Shown piece by piece: positions 1 through 6,798 of a DNA stretch of 26,404 bases (position 1 is the stretch's first letter; each line of letters begins with the position of its first letter). A program made the translations under genes and the position numbers. The notes below the pieces were generated by a model. The model saw nothing but the letters and a program-made list of their open reading frames with translations. It was not told the DNA's origin and made no database searches. The stretch covers positions 1 through 26,404 of the forward strand of contig JBJEHD010000005.1 of the NCBI GenBank assembly GCA_051875715.1, read 5' to 3'. This DNA comes from DYCT01 sp051875715 (GTDB lineage: Bacteria > Bacteroidota > Bacteroidia > Bacteroidales > Bacteroidaceae).

Positions 1-12
1 TTTTTTCATCCC

Positions 13-45
13 GAGAGGCCCGGAAGCATTCGCTCCGGGCCTCTC
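13..45 (+). terminator. Intrinsic terminator-like hairpin of an upstream gene
   Basis: A 12-bp GC-rich stem (13-24 with 34-45) is continued, after a one-base bulge, by two more pairs and closed by a four-base loop (28-31). It is followed on the + strand by a weak T-rich stretch (ACATTTTGT). It most likely ends a gene lying before the window. A run of six T sits on the other side, at 1-6, which reads as A on the minus strand, so the + orientation fits better. The lack of a clean T run lowers confidence. Confidence 0.6.
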
Positions 46-85
46 ACATTTTGTATCGGATTGACGGGATAGCCAGAGCTGGGAG

Positions 86-121
86 GTTGCGGCACGCGAG
101 GAACACCGAACGGGCCGCGAC
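86..121 (+). other. Possible hairpin in the leader of the first gene
   Basis: An 8-bp stem with one G-U pair joins 86-93 (GTTGCGGC) to 114-121 (GCCGCGAC), closed by a 20-base loop. It lies 33 bases before the first start codon, in a GC-rich stretch that encodes nothing I recognise. I see no Bacteroides-type TAnnTTTG promoter here. It could be part of the 5' leader or chance pairing in GC-rich DNA. Confidence 0.25.
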
Positions 122-154
122 GCACTGCGTAATATATTAAGGTATAGAGCTATT

Positions 155-1354
155 ATGGAACTTTCTGCAGAAACAAGGGCGTTCATTAGCCTCCATGCAT
201 CGGATGATGTGCGTTTGTTGGCACTGCAAGCCGGGAGATATCCTCAAGTGGATATGGCGGAAGCTGTGGTGCAAATCGCCGGAAGGCAGTGTGCGGCCCG
301 AAAGATTCCTTCCTGGAGTACGATAGATGGCTTGTTTTATCCCAGGCACCTTTCCTTGGAACAATGTTCCTCTGAACCAACGGCTCTTTACAAGGCATCT
401 CTTGTTTCTGGCAAGTCTTTCGCTGATTTAACAGGTGGTTTTGGGGTAGATTGTTCTTTTCTTTCCCGAAAGTTCCAACATGCTTTTTATGTAGAACGAC
501 AAGCCGAATTGTGTGAGATAGCAAAGCATAATTTTACGCTGTTGGGTCTACCTCATGTGGAGGTAGTTCATGCCGAGGCAGAGGAGTTTCTGCATCGGCT
601 GGATCATGCTGATTGTATCTTTTTGGACCCTGCCCGTAGGGACGACCACGGAGAAAAGACGTTTGCCATAGAGGATTGTACGCCGAATGTCAAGTTGATG
701 GCCGGCTTGCTGCAGGAAAAGGCGTCGTGTGTGGTCGTGAAATTGTCGCCCATGCTCGATCTGACGAAAGCATGGCTTGATTTGCCCTCCACGAATGAGG
801 TTCATGTGGTCTCGGTGAACAATGAGTGCAAGGAATTGTTACTTATCATGAGAGAAGGGTCAAGCGAGAAACGCATTGTCGCTGTCAACTTGAAAAAAGA
901 AGGCGTTCAACAGTTTGTCTTTGCCCCAGAGGAGGAACGGGCTGCGGCATGTTCGTTCGCTTCGGAAGTGTTACACTACTTGTACGAACCGAATGCTTCC
1001 GTGATGAAGGCAGGAGCGTATAAATCGGTGGCTCAACGCTATGGCTTGCAAAAGTTGCATCGCAATACGCATCTATATACTTCGGAACAGTTTTGTGTCG
1101 ATTTCCCGGGTCGGGTGTTTGTATGCGAAGAGGTAATCTCCTTTGCCAAGAAAAACATCAAACAGCAGATGAAGGACATTGCACAGGCCAATCTTGCTGT
1201 TCGTAATTTCTCTGCCAGCGTAGCCGAACTGCGCAGACGCCTGAAGATTGCGGAGGGAGGTGACTGCTTCTTGTTTGCCACGACGCTGGCCGATGAACGA
1301 AAGGTGTTGGTGAAGTGCTCGCGCATAACAAAAGCGATGGACGAAAACGAATAA
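155..1354 (+). CDS. THUMP-like domain SAM-dependent methyltransferase (PG_1098 family)
   Basis: 399 residues. The centre is a class I SAM-dependent methyltransferase fold: the SAM-binding loop is DLTGGFGVD (residues 91-99), the catalytic-loop-like motif is DPARRD (158-163), and KLSPMLD follows at about 196-202. The last roughly 70 residues, rich in basic and helical sequence and ending near residue 390, match the THUMP-like domain of Bacteroidota proteins such as Porphyromonas PG_1098. The family is presumed to methylate RNA because THUMP-like domains bind RNA, but I know of no proven substrate. The ATG at 155 follows an AT-rich stretch and no better start is visible. The next gene begins 24 bases after the stop, so co-transcription with the antiporter is likely. 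The family assignment is firm; the substrate is unknown. Confidence 0.9.
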   Translation: MELSAETRAFISLHASDDVRLLALQAGRYPQVDMAEAVVQIAGRQCAARKIPSWSTIDGLFYPRHLSLEQCSSEPTALYKASLVSGKSFADLTGGFGVDCSFLSRKFQHAFYVERQAELCEIAKHNFTLLGLPHVEVVHAEAEEFLHRLDHADCIFLDPARRDDHGEKTFAIEDCTPNVKLMAGLLQEKASCVVVKLSPMLDLTKAWLDLPSTNEVHVVSVNNECKELLLIMREGSSEKRIVAVNLKKEGVQQFVFAPEEERAAACSFASEVLHYLYEPNASVMKAGAYKSVAQRYGLQKLHRNTHLYTSEQFCVDFPGRVFVCEEVISFAKKNIKQQMKDIAQANLAVRNFSASVAELRRRLKIAEGGDCFLFATTLADERKVLVKCSRITKAMDENE

Positions 1355-1378
1355 TCATAATCAAAAATACAACGACGT

Positions 1379-2332
1379 ATGGACATCTTGTTTTTACTAT
1401 TGGGTTTGGTTCTCATCCTGTTTGGAGCAAATGCACTGACCGACGGATCGGCATCGGTCGCCAAACGATTTCGTATTTCGAACCTGGTTATCGGACTGAC
1501 AATCGTTGCTTCGGGAACCTCTGCCCCGGAGCTGGTGGTGAGCCTGTTCTCGGCCTTGAAGGGAAGTACGGATTTGTCGATAGGCAATGTGCTCGGAAGC
1601 AATGTGTTCAATATGCTGGCCATCGTAGGGTGTACGGCATTGGTGGCTCCCATTACTGTGGGGAAGGGGACAATCAGTAAAGAGATACCTTTGTGTGTGC
1701 TGGCATCATTGGCTTTGCTGTTCTGTGCTTCGGACCAGTGGTTGGATGCAGGCGAGGTGAATGTGATTGGGCGTTCCGAAGGATTGACGCTCCTCTGCTT
1801 CTTCGCCATTTTCATGCGTTATACGTTTGCCATTGCCCATTCCGACGAACAAGATTCTTTGGGGACGATAAAAGAATTGGGCATGGTGAAATCGGTACTG
1901 TTTATCCTACTTGGCCTGGCCGGGCTGATAGTAGGCGGGCAGATGTTCGTGCAGGGCGCTTCGGGGATAGCAAGGAGCCTGGGAGTGAGCGAATCCATCA
2001 TCGGGTTGACTTTGGTTGCCGGTGGTACGTCGTTGCCCGAACTGGCGACTTCGATGGTTGCGGCGTGGAAGGGCAATTCGGGGATTGCCATAGGCAATGT
2101 CATCGGTTCGTGTCTGTTCAACATATTCTTCGTGTTGGGATGCAGTGCCATGATTTCTCCGTTGTACATGAAAGGAATAACCGGAGTGGATATGGTTGTC
2201 TTGGTCGCTTCCAGCGTGTTGCTTTGGCTGACGGCTGTGTTTTTCCGTAAGCGGACCGTCACACGTCCGGAAGGTGGACTGCTTGTGCTGGCCTACGTGG
2301 CCTATATGTCTTACCTCATCGTGTGGCAGTAG
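1379..2332 (+). CDS. Calcium/sodium antiporter (CaCA family, YrbG-like)
   Basis: 317 residues, the usual size for bacterial K+-dependent-type Na+/Ca2+ exchangers. Two inverted halves each carry the alpha-repeat signature: GTSAPE (46-51) with GNVLGSN (69-75), and GGTSLPE (215-221) with GNVIGSC (239-245). The acidic residues in the PE motifs bind the cations. The protein is almost entirely hydrophobic, with about ten membrane segments, and belongs in the inner membrane, where it would export Ca2+ using the Na+ gradient. It starts 24 bases after the methyltransferase and its stop is only 5 bases before the vsr start, which suggests one transcript. Bacterial members have loose ion specificity, so Ca2+ transport is inferred from the family. 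Confidence 0.93.
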   Translation: MDILFLLLGLVLILFGANALTDGSASVAKRFRISNLVIGLTIVASGTSAPELVVSLFSALKGSTDLSIGNVLGSNVFNMLAIVGCTALVAPITVGKGTISKEIPLCVLASLALLFCASDQWLDAGEVNVIGRSEGLTLLCFFAIFMRYTFAIAHSDEQDSLGTIKELGMVKSVLFILLGLAGLIVGGQMFVQGASGIARSLGVSESIIGLTLVAGGTSLPELATSMVAAWKGNSGIAIGNVIGSCLFNIFFVLGCSAMISPLYMKGITGVDMVVLVASSVLLWLTAVFFRKRTVTRPEGGLLVLAYVAYMSYLIVWQ

Positions 2333-2337
2333 GAAAG

Positions 2338-2826
2338 ATGACGGATGTGTTCTCTCCGCAAAAGAGGTCTGTCATCATGTCTCACATTCACGGCAAGGAC
2401 ACCAAGCCGGAGTGGATTGTGAGACGCTACTTGTTTTCCCGGGGATACCGCTATCGGAAGCATGTAAAGGGACTCCCGGGTACACCGGACATTGTGCTGA
2501 GGAAGTATCGTGTAGTCATTTTTGTGCACGGATGCTTTTGGCATGGCCACGAGAAGGACTCACATCTGCCCAGTACAAATACGGAGTTTTGGAGGAAAAA
2601 GATAGAACGAAACCAACAACGTGACAGCCGGAACAACGTGTTGTTGCGTCGGTTAGGATGGAATGTGTTGACAATATGGGAGTGCCAGTTGAAGCCTTCG
2701 GTGCGAAATCGGACGTTGATGGAAATGGAATATTGCATCAATCATGCTTACCTCGCTACATACCGGATGGAGGAAGAAGAACTGCAGATAGCTGCAGATG
2801 ACGCAATTTCATACGGAAAGAAGTAG
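2338..2826 (+). CDS. vsr: Very short patch repair (Vsr) mismatch endonuclease
   Basis: 162 residues from the ATG at 2338; a GTG at 2323 would overlap the antiporter and add five residues of no family value. Vsr nicks DNA 5' of T in T:G mismatches that arise by deamination of 5-methylcytosine. Catalytic and metal residues known from the E. coli enzyme fall at the same numbers here: E25, D51 (in GTPD), H64 and H69 (in HGCFWH). W68 in that motif and the TEFW and WEC motifs are conserved. Of the structural zinc ligands known for E. coli (C66, H71, C73, C117), C66, H71 and the WEC cysteine (C116) are present, but position 73 is lysine and the loop is one residue shorter. No cytosine methyltransferase is encoded nearby, so this is an orphan copy. 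About 20 residues extend beyond the E. coli-like core at the C-terminus. Confidence 0.93.
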   Translation: MTDVFSPQKRSVIMSHIHGKDTKPEWIVRRYLFSRGYRYRKHVKGLPGTPDIVLRKYRVVIFVHGCFWHGHEKDSHLPSTNTEFWRKKIERNQQRDSRNNVLLRRLGWNVLTIWECQLKPSVRNRTLMEMEYCINHAYLATYRMEEEELQIAADDAISYGKK

Positions 2827-2862
2827 GAAATCAATCTGTTTTTGTATAAAAAAGAGTCCAGT

Positions 2863-2895
2863 TTTGTATTCTGCTTTTGTTTTACGTTATCTTTG
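2863..2895 (+). promoter_or_regulatory. Bacteroides-type promoter for the GNAT-thioesterase-dprA set
   Basis: A -33 box TTTG at 2863-2866 is followed after 21 bases by TATCTTTG at 2888-2895, an exact match to the -7 consensus TAnnTTTG. It lies 27 bases before the ATG at 2923, in an AT-rich gap after vsr. Spacing and both boxes agree with known Bacteroides sigma-ABfr promoters. Confidence 0.75.
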
Positions 2896-2922
2896 TTCCC
2901 TAAAATATAAATACATCATCTT

Positions 2923-4056
2923 ATGGCGGTAACGATAAAGAAAGTAGAGACAAAGGGCGAACTGAAAACGTTCATTCGTTTCAACTACGAGTTGTATAAA
3001 AACAATCCTTATTCTGTTCCGGATTTGCTGGACGACATGCTGAACACGTTCAGCAAAGAAAAGAATGCAGCGTTTGAATTTTGCGAGGCTGACTACTTCT
3101 TGGCTTACAAAGACGGAAAACTGGTAGGTCGCGTGGCCGCTATCATCAATCATCGGGCCAATGAGACCTGGAACAAGAAAGACGTCCGATTCGGCTGGAT
3201 TGACTTTGTTGACGACATAGAGGTGTCCGAAGCCTTGCTGCGCACAGTGGAGGAGTGGGGAAGAGAGCGTGGCATGGAGCAGATGCAGGGTCCGTTGGGA
3301 TTTACGGATTTCGATGCAGAAGGCATGCTGGTGGAGGGATACGACCAGTTGAGCACGATGGCCACAATCTACAACTATCCTTATTATCCGCAGCACATGG
3401 AAAAACTGGGCTTGACCAAGGAGGCCGACTGGGTGGAGTATAAGATTTATGTACCTGATGCCATCCCCGAGAAGCACAAACGGATATCCGACTTGATACA
3501 ACGAAAGTATAACTTGCAGATAAAGAAATATACCTCGTCGAAAGCCATCGCCAAGGAATATGGCCAGAAAATTTTCGAACTGATGAACGAGGCGTACAGC
3601 CCATTGTATGGCTTCTCACGTTTGTCTCAGAAGCAGATTGACCAATATGTAAAGATGTACCTGCCTATCGTGGATTTGCGGATGGTGACGCTCGTTACTG
3701 AGGCGGACGGACGGTTGGTGGCTGTGGGCATTTCGATGCCTTCGTTGTCAAAGGCCCTGCAGAAGGCGAAGGGAAAGATGTTCCCCTTTGGATGGTATCA
3801 TTTGCTGAAGGCTTTGTTCTTGAAGCACGACAAAGTCCTTGATTTGTTGTTGGTGGCCGTGGCTCCGGAGTATCAGAACAAGGGTGTGAATGCGCTGCTT
3901 TTTTCCGATTTGATTCCGGTGTACCGGCAGATGGGTTTCGAATATGCGGAAAGCAATCCGGAGTTGGAGGAGAACGGAAAGGTGCAAGCCCAGTGGGATT
4001 ATTTCAAAACCGAGCAGCATAAACGTAGAAGAGCTTATGTGAGAACAATCCAATGA
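2923..4056 (+). CDS. GNAT-fold N-acetyltransferase-like protein
   Basis: 377 residues, larger than a single GNAT domain. The C-terminal half contains the acetyl-CoA-binding motif region VAPEYQNKGVNALL (about 310-323), followed by a typical GNAT ending (YRQMGFEYAESNPELEENG). The N-terminal half (up to about residue 180) resembles a second, degenerate GNAT-like fold with FLAYKDGKLVGRVAAIINH. Proteins of this size and layout are common in Bacteroidota and annotated only as GNAT or YghO-like, so the substrate is unknown. It is soluble and has no signal peptide. It is the first gene behind a strong promoter, and a thioesterase begins 10 bases after its stop. An acyl or acetyl transfer role in lipid-related metabolism is possible from that neighbour but is only a guess. 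Confidence 0.8.
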   Translation: MAVTIKKVETKGELKTFIRFNYELYKNNPYSVPDLLDDMLNTFSKEKNAAFEFCEADYFLAYKDGKLVGRVAAIINHRANETWNKKDVRFGWIDFVDDIEVSEALLRTVEEWGRERGMEQMQGPLGFTDFDAEGMLVEGYDQLSTMATIYNYPYYPQHMEKLGLTKEADWVEYKIYVPDAIPEKHKRISDLIQRKYNLQIKKYTSSKAIAKEYGQKIFELMNEAYSPLYGFSRLSQKQIDQYVKMYLPIVDLRMVTLVTEADGRLVAVGISMPSLSKALQKAKGKMFPFGWYHLLKALFLKHDKVLDLLLVAVAPEYQNKGVNALLFSDLIPVYRQMGFEYAESNPELEENGKVQAQWDYFKTEQHKRRRAYVRTIQ

Positions 4057-4066
4057 TTCTGCAGAC

Positions 4067-4477
4067 ATGGAAGAAAAATACATCTACGAACTGAAGATGA
4101 AGGTGCGCGACTATGAATGCGACCTGCAGGGCATTGTCAATAATGCCAATTACCAGCATTATCTGGAGCATACCAGGCACGAATTCTTATCGTCGATAGG
4201 TGTGAGTTTTGCCCAACTGCACGAACAGGGTGTCGACCCTGTGGTGGCGCGCATCAACATGGCGTTCAAAACCTCATTACGCAGCGGTGATGAGTTTGTG
4301 TCCAAACTGTATCTGAAGAAAGAGGGAATCAAATATGTCTTCTACCAAGATATATTTCGCCTTTCAGATGGAAAGGTGGCTGTGAAGTCGACTGTTGAAA
4401 CCGTTTGTGCTGTCAACGGGCGGTTGAGCCGCGATCCGTGGTTCGATTCGTTGTTTGCCGATTATCTGACGGAGTGA
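4067..4477 (+). CDS. Acyl-CoA thioesterase, 4HBT hotdog family (YbgC/FadM-like)
   Basis: 136 residues, a standard single hotdog-domain length. Near the N-terminus it carries the family signature around D19: D-L-Q-G-I-V-N-N-A-N-Y, in which the Asp is the catalytic residue of YbgC and 4-hydroxybenzoyl-CoA thioesterases. The following helix (HYLEHTRHEFL) and the strand ARINMAFKTSLRSGDEF are also typical. Such enzymes hydrolyse acyl-CoA or acyl-ACP thioesters in the cytoplasm and act as multimers. The gene is 10 bases downstream of the GNAT-like gene and its stop overlaps the dprA start by one base (TGATG), so translation of the two is probably coupled. The exact acyl substrate cannot be read from the sequence. 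Confidence 0.88.
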   Translation: MEEKYIYELKMKVRDYECDLQGIVNNANYQHYLEHTRHEFLSSIGVSFAQLHEQGVDPVVARINMAFKTSLRSGDEFVSKLYLKKEGIKYVFYQDIFRLSDGKVAVKSTVETVCAVNGRLSRDPWFDSLFADYLTE

Positions 4478-5589
4478 TGGAAGAAGAACTGTTGGCCTTG
4501 ATGGCTTTGTCGGAGGTCCCCGGCGTCGGACTGATGACGGCACGGAATCTGTTGGCGGTGATGGAGAACGCAACAGATGTGTTCAAGAAACGGGAATCGT
4601 TGCAACATCGCTTGCCTGGACTGCCCGGGCGGGTGATTGAGGCTCTTGGGTCACCTGATCCCATGCGGAGGGCAGAGAAAGAATTGCGCTTTGTGCAGGA
4701 CCATGCCATTCAGTGTCTCCCTTTTTACTCGGAGGGGTATCCTTCGCGGTTGCGCGAATGCGATGATGCGCCCATTTTGCTGTATTATCGTGGAAAGGCC
4801 GACCTCAATGCGGTGCGGGTGGTCAGTGTGGTCGGCACTCGCCACATGACGCCTTATGGACAGCAGATGTGTGTGGAATTCTTGCACGACCTGAAGGCGT
4901 TGGTGCCGGATGTGCTGGTGGTGAGTGGCTTGGCCTATGGCGTGGATGTTCAGGCCCATCGATCTGCTATGGAGAACGGCCTTCCGACAGTGGGAGTGTT
5001 GGCCCATGGACTCGACCGCATTTATCCCTCTGTCCACAATCGGATAGCCCGTGCAATGCTGGAACAAGGCGGTTTGCTGACAGAGTATAAGACGGAGACA
5101 CGGCCCGACAGGCAAAACTTCATCGCCAGAAACCGGATAGTGGCCGGCATGGCCGATGCGATTGTGGTGGTGGAATCGGCACAAAAGGGTGGAAGCCTGA
5201 TTACGGCATCGGTGGCCGACTCGTATCACCGGGAATGCTTTGCCTTCCCTGGCCGCGCGATCGATGAATTTTCGCAAGGATGCAACAACTTGATATTTTC
5301 GGGCAAGGCGGCGTTGATTCAGTCTGCCGAGGATTTTGCCAAGGCGATGCGCTGGGATGCAGCCTCTTGCGTACAGAAGCCGTGGGCGGTGCAACGTCAG
5401 TTGTTTGTGGATCTTTCTCCGGAGGAGCAACGGGTGGTGGATTTGTTGAAAGAACGGGGCGACCTTCAGATTAACACGTTGGTTGTTGAAGCAAACATCC
5501 CGGTGAACAAGATGAGTGCGCTCTTGTTCGAACTGGAGATAAAAGGGGTGTTGCGTGGTCTGGCTGGCGGCATGTATCATTTGTTGTGA
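4477..5589 (+). CDS. dprA: DNA-processing protein DprA (Smf)
   Basis: 370 residues when started at the ATG at 4477, which overlaps the preceding stop; an in-frame upstream start at 4405 lies inside the thioesterase gene and is rejected. DprA binds incoming single-stranded DNA and loads RecA during natural transformation. Domains in order: an N-terminal helix-hairpin-helix-like segment (about 5-30, VPGVGLMTARNLL); an extended Rossmann fold with VVGTR (118-122), SGLAYGVD (150-157), FIARNRIVAG (215-224) and GGSLITA (238-244); and a C-terminal winged-helix domain (about 315-370). All expected motifs are intact. DprA is widespread in bacteria not known to be transformable, so its presence alone does not prove competence. 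A ComEA-like HhH protein lies about 2.6 kb downstream in another transcription unit. Confidence 0.96.
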   Translation: MEEELLALMALSEVPGVGLMTARNLLAVMENATDVFKKRESLQHRLPGLPGRVIEALGSPDPMRRAEKELRFVQDHAIQCLPFYSEGYPSRLRECDDAPILLYYRGKADLNAVRVVSVVGTRHMTPYGQQMCVEFLHDLKALVPDVLVVSGLAYGVDVQAHRSAMENGLPTVGVLAHGLDRIYPSVHNRIARAMLEQGGLLTEYKTETRPDRQNFIARNRIVAGMADAIVVVESAQKGGSLITASVADSYHRECFAFPGRAIDEFSQGCNNLIFSGKAALIQSAEDFAKAMRWDAASCVQKPWAVQRQLFVDLSPEEQRVVDLLKERGDLQINTLVVEANIPVNKMSALLFELEIKGVLRGLAGGMYHLL

Positions 5590-5631
5590 TGAATCACTTC
5601 GGTGCTACGAACGCGCCGCTTGATGTGCTGG

Positions 5632-6255
5632 CTATTTGCGTCCGAAGTCAGCGGGTACTTCGCCCCATTCTTGTGTCTCCCATTTGAGTATGGGAGTGGT
5701 GTATGTGTTGTTTTTCAACCAAGTCTCCGCCCGGTCAATCAACTGGAAGAGTTGTTCTGTGCGTGTGTCGCGAGGGAGCAGTGTCTTGCATTTCTTCTTT
5801 TTCACCCAACTGATGGCTGTTCGGCTGTCCGAGTAGATAGGCATAGAGAGTCCTTTTTGCTTGAGCAGGGCCAACCCGTGGACAATGGCCAGAAATTCTC
5901 CGATATTGTTTGTACCTTGCATGGGTCCGAAATGAAAAACGACCTCCCGGGTACGTAGGTAGACGCCCCTGTACTCCATTGGGCCCGGATTTCCGCTACA
6001 AGCGGCATCTACAGCCAAGCTCTCTGCTTGTACGCATGTAGGCAGGGTGGTGGGTTGATTTGTTTGTGGTTTGCTGGCGTTTCCAATATAGTCGTGAGGC
6101 GAGGAAGCATAAGCGCGCTCGGCCTCTTCTTGTGTGTTGAATGATTTGTATCGTGCATCTTTTACCCCCTTGATTTGGAGTTGACAATCGGTCCAGGAGG
6201 TGTAGATGCCGGGCTTGACGCCTTGCCAGACTACGTAGTATTTCTTTTTATTCAT
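5632..6255 (-). CDS. Ribonuclease H with N-terminal viroplasmin domain
   Basis: 207 residues. The N-terminus (1-50, MNKKKYYVVWQGVKPGIY) is the caulimovirus-viroplasmin/RNase H1 hybrid-binding domain, which helps hold RNA-DNA hybrids. A variable linker (about 55-78) leads to a type 1 RNase H domain with all four metal-binding acids: D83 (AVDAACSGNPG), E120 (NNIGEF), D143 (YSDSRTA) and D203 (ADFGRK). It degrades RNA in RNA-DNA hybrids such as primers and R-loops. The protein ends right after the last catalytic Asp, which is normal for the family. It lies 19 bases downstream of the VanZ-like gene and probably shares its promoter; dprA converges on it from the other side. Confidence 0.93.
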   Translation of the reverse strand: MNKKKYYVVWQGVKPGIYTSWTDCQLQIKGVKDARYKSFNTQEEAERAYASSPHDYIGNASKPQTNQPTTLPTCVQAESLAVDAACSGNPGPMEYRGVYLRTREVVFHFGPMQGTNNIGEFLAIVHGLALLKQKGLSMPIYSDSRTAISWVKKKKCKTLLPRDTRTEQLFQLIDRAETWLKNNTYTTPILKWETQEWGEVPADFGRK

Positions 6256-6274
6256 GATGGCTTGGAGAATGTAG

Positions 6275-6667
6275 TTAATGACGGAGCAGGTATGGACGGA
6301 GAAGGAAATGTCCGACGAAGGCGGCAGAGATGATTCCTGCTACGTTGGCTGCGAAATCCCACCAGTCACCACCACGGTAGGTGGTAGCATAGGCCTGCAA
6401 CAATTCAATGACTCCTCCGAAGACGGCGGGCAACAGACCTGCGCCGACGAATAGTCTGAAGGGACGAATGAGGTGGCGATGGCATCGGAGATATTCCAGC
6501 CAAATCATACCGCTCAGTCCGGCATACATACATCCGTGCACCAGTTTGTCAACGCCGGGGAAGAAGAAGGGGTTGTCGTCGATTTTCGGCGGACGAAACA
6601 AGGACAGATAGATGATGGCAACTGCAACCAGCAGCGAAAACGGATATTTCCGGATATAAGAAAGCAT
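6275..6667 (-). CDS. VanZ-like family membrane protein
   Basis: 130 residues with about four membrane segments (near 8-24, 44-60, 72-92 and 106-124). The conserved VanZ-type pattern is visible: an early DKLVHGCMYAGLSG (40-53), then GGVIELLQAY and a D-W-W-D-F-A-A-N-V-A-G stretch. VanZ proteins are inner-membrane proteins; VanZ itself gives low-level teicoplanin resistance, but most relatives, including the short Bacteroidota ones, have no proven role, and this is not evidence of glycopeptide resistance. It is the first gene of a two-gene minus-strand unit with RNase H and has a good Bacteroides-type promoter just upstream. Confidence 0.8.
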   Translation of the reverse strand: MLSYIRKYPFSLLVAVAIIYLSLFRPPKIDDNPFFFPGVDKLVHGCMYAGLSGMIWLEYLRCHRHLIRPFRLFVGAGLLPAVFGGVIELLQAYATTYRGGDWWDFAANVAGIISAAFVGHFLLRPYLLRH

Positions 6668-6691
6668 GAATATTCAGCATAAATGTTTATG

Positions 6692-6725
6692 CAAAGATAA
6701 GAGAAAGCGTGCAAAGTATGGCAAA
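6692..6725 (-). promoter_or_regulatory. Bacteroides-type promoter for the VanZ/RNase H unit
   Basis: Read on the minus strand, TATCTTTG (complement of 6692-6699) is an exact TAnnTTTG -7 box, 24 bases before the VanZ start codon. A TTTG (complement of 6722-6725) sits 22 bases upstream of it as the -33 box. It lies back to back with the promoter of the sodium symporter. Confidence 0.65.
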
Positions 6726-6742
6726 GATGCCGGAAGAATGTG

Positions 6743-6750
6743 TACATTTG
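6743..6750 (+). promoter_or_regulatory. -7 promoter element for the sodium symporter
   Basis: TACATTTG at 6743-6750 matches the -7 consensus TAnnTTTG exactly and is 48 bases before the chosen ATG at 6799. I do not find a TTTG at the right distance upstream, so the -33 box is poor. It supports the start at 6799 and argues against an in-frame ATG at 6709, which lies upstream of the -7 element. Confidence 0.5.
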
Positions 6751-6798
6751 CAATCAATGAACGGAAATTCTTTCATTTTGAAACATAAAAGCACAAGA

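Noticed and set aside
2338..5589. A linked DNA-repair or defence island formed by vsr and dprA
   Set aside because: Two metabolic genes and a separate promoter lie between them, there is no methylase, restriction enzyme, integrase or composition shift, and DprA here is the ordinary chromosomal form.
6275..6667. Glycopeptide resistance determinant (VanZ)
   Set aside because: Only the broad VanZ-like membrane family is present, and the other van genes (vanHAX and regulators) are absent.
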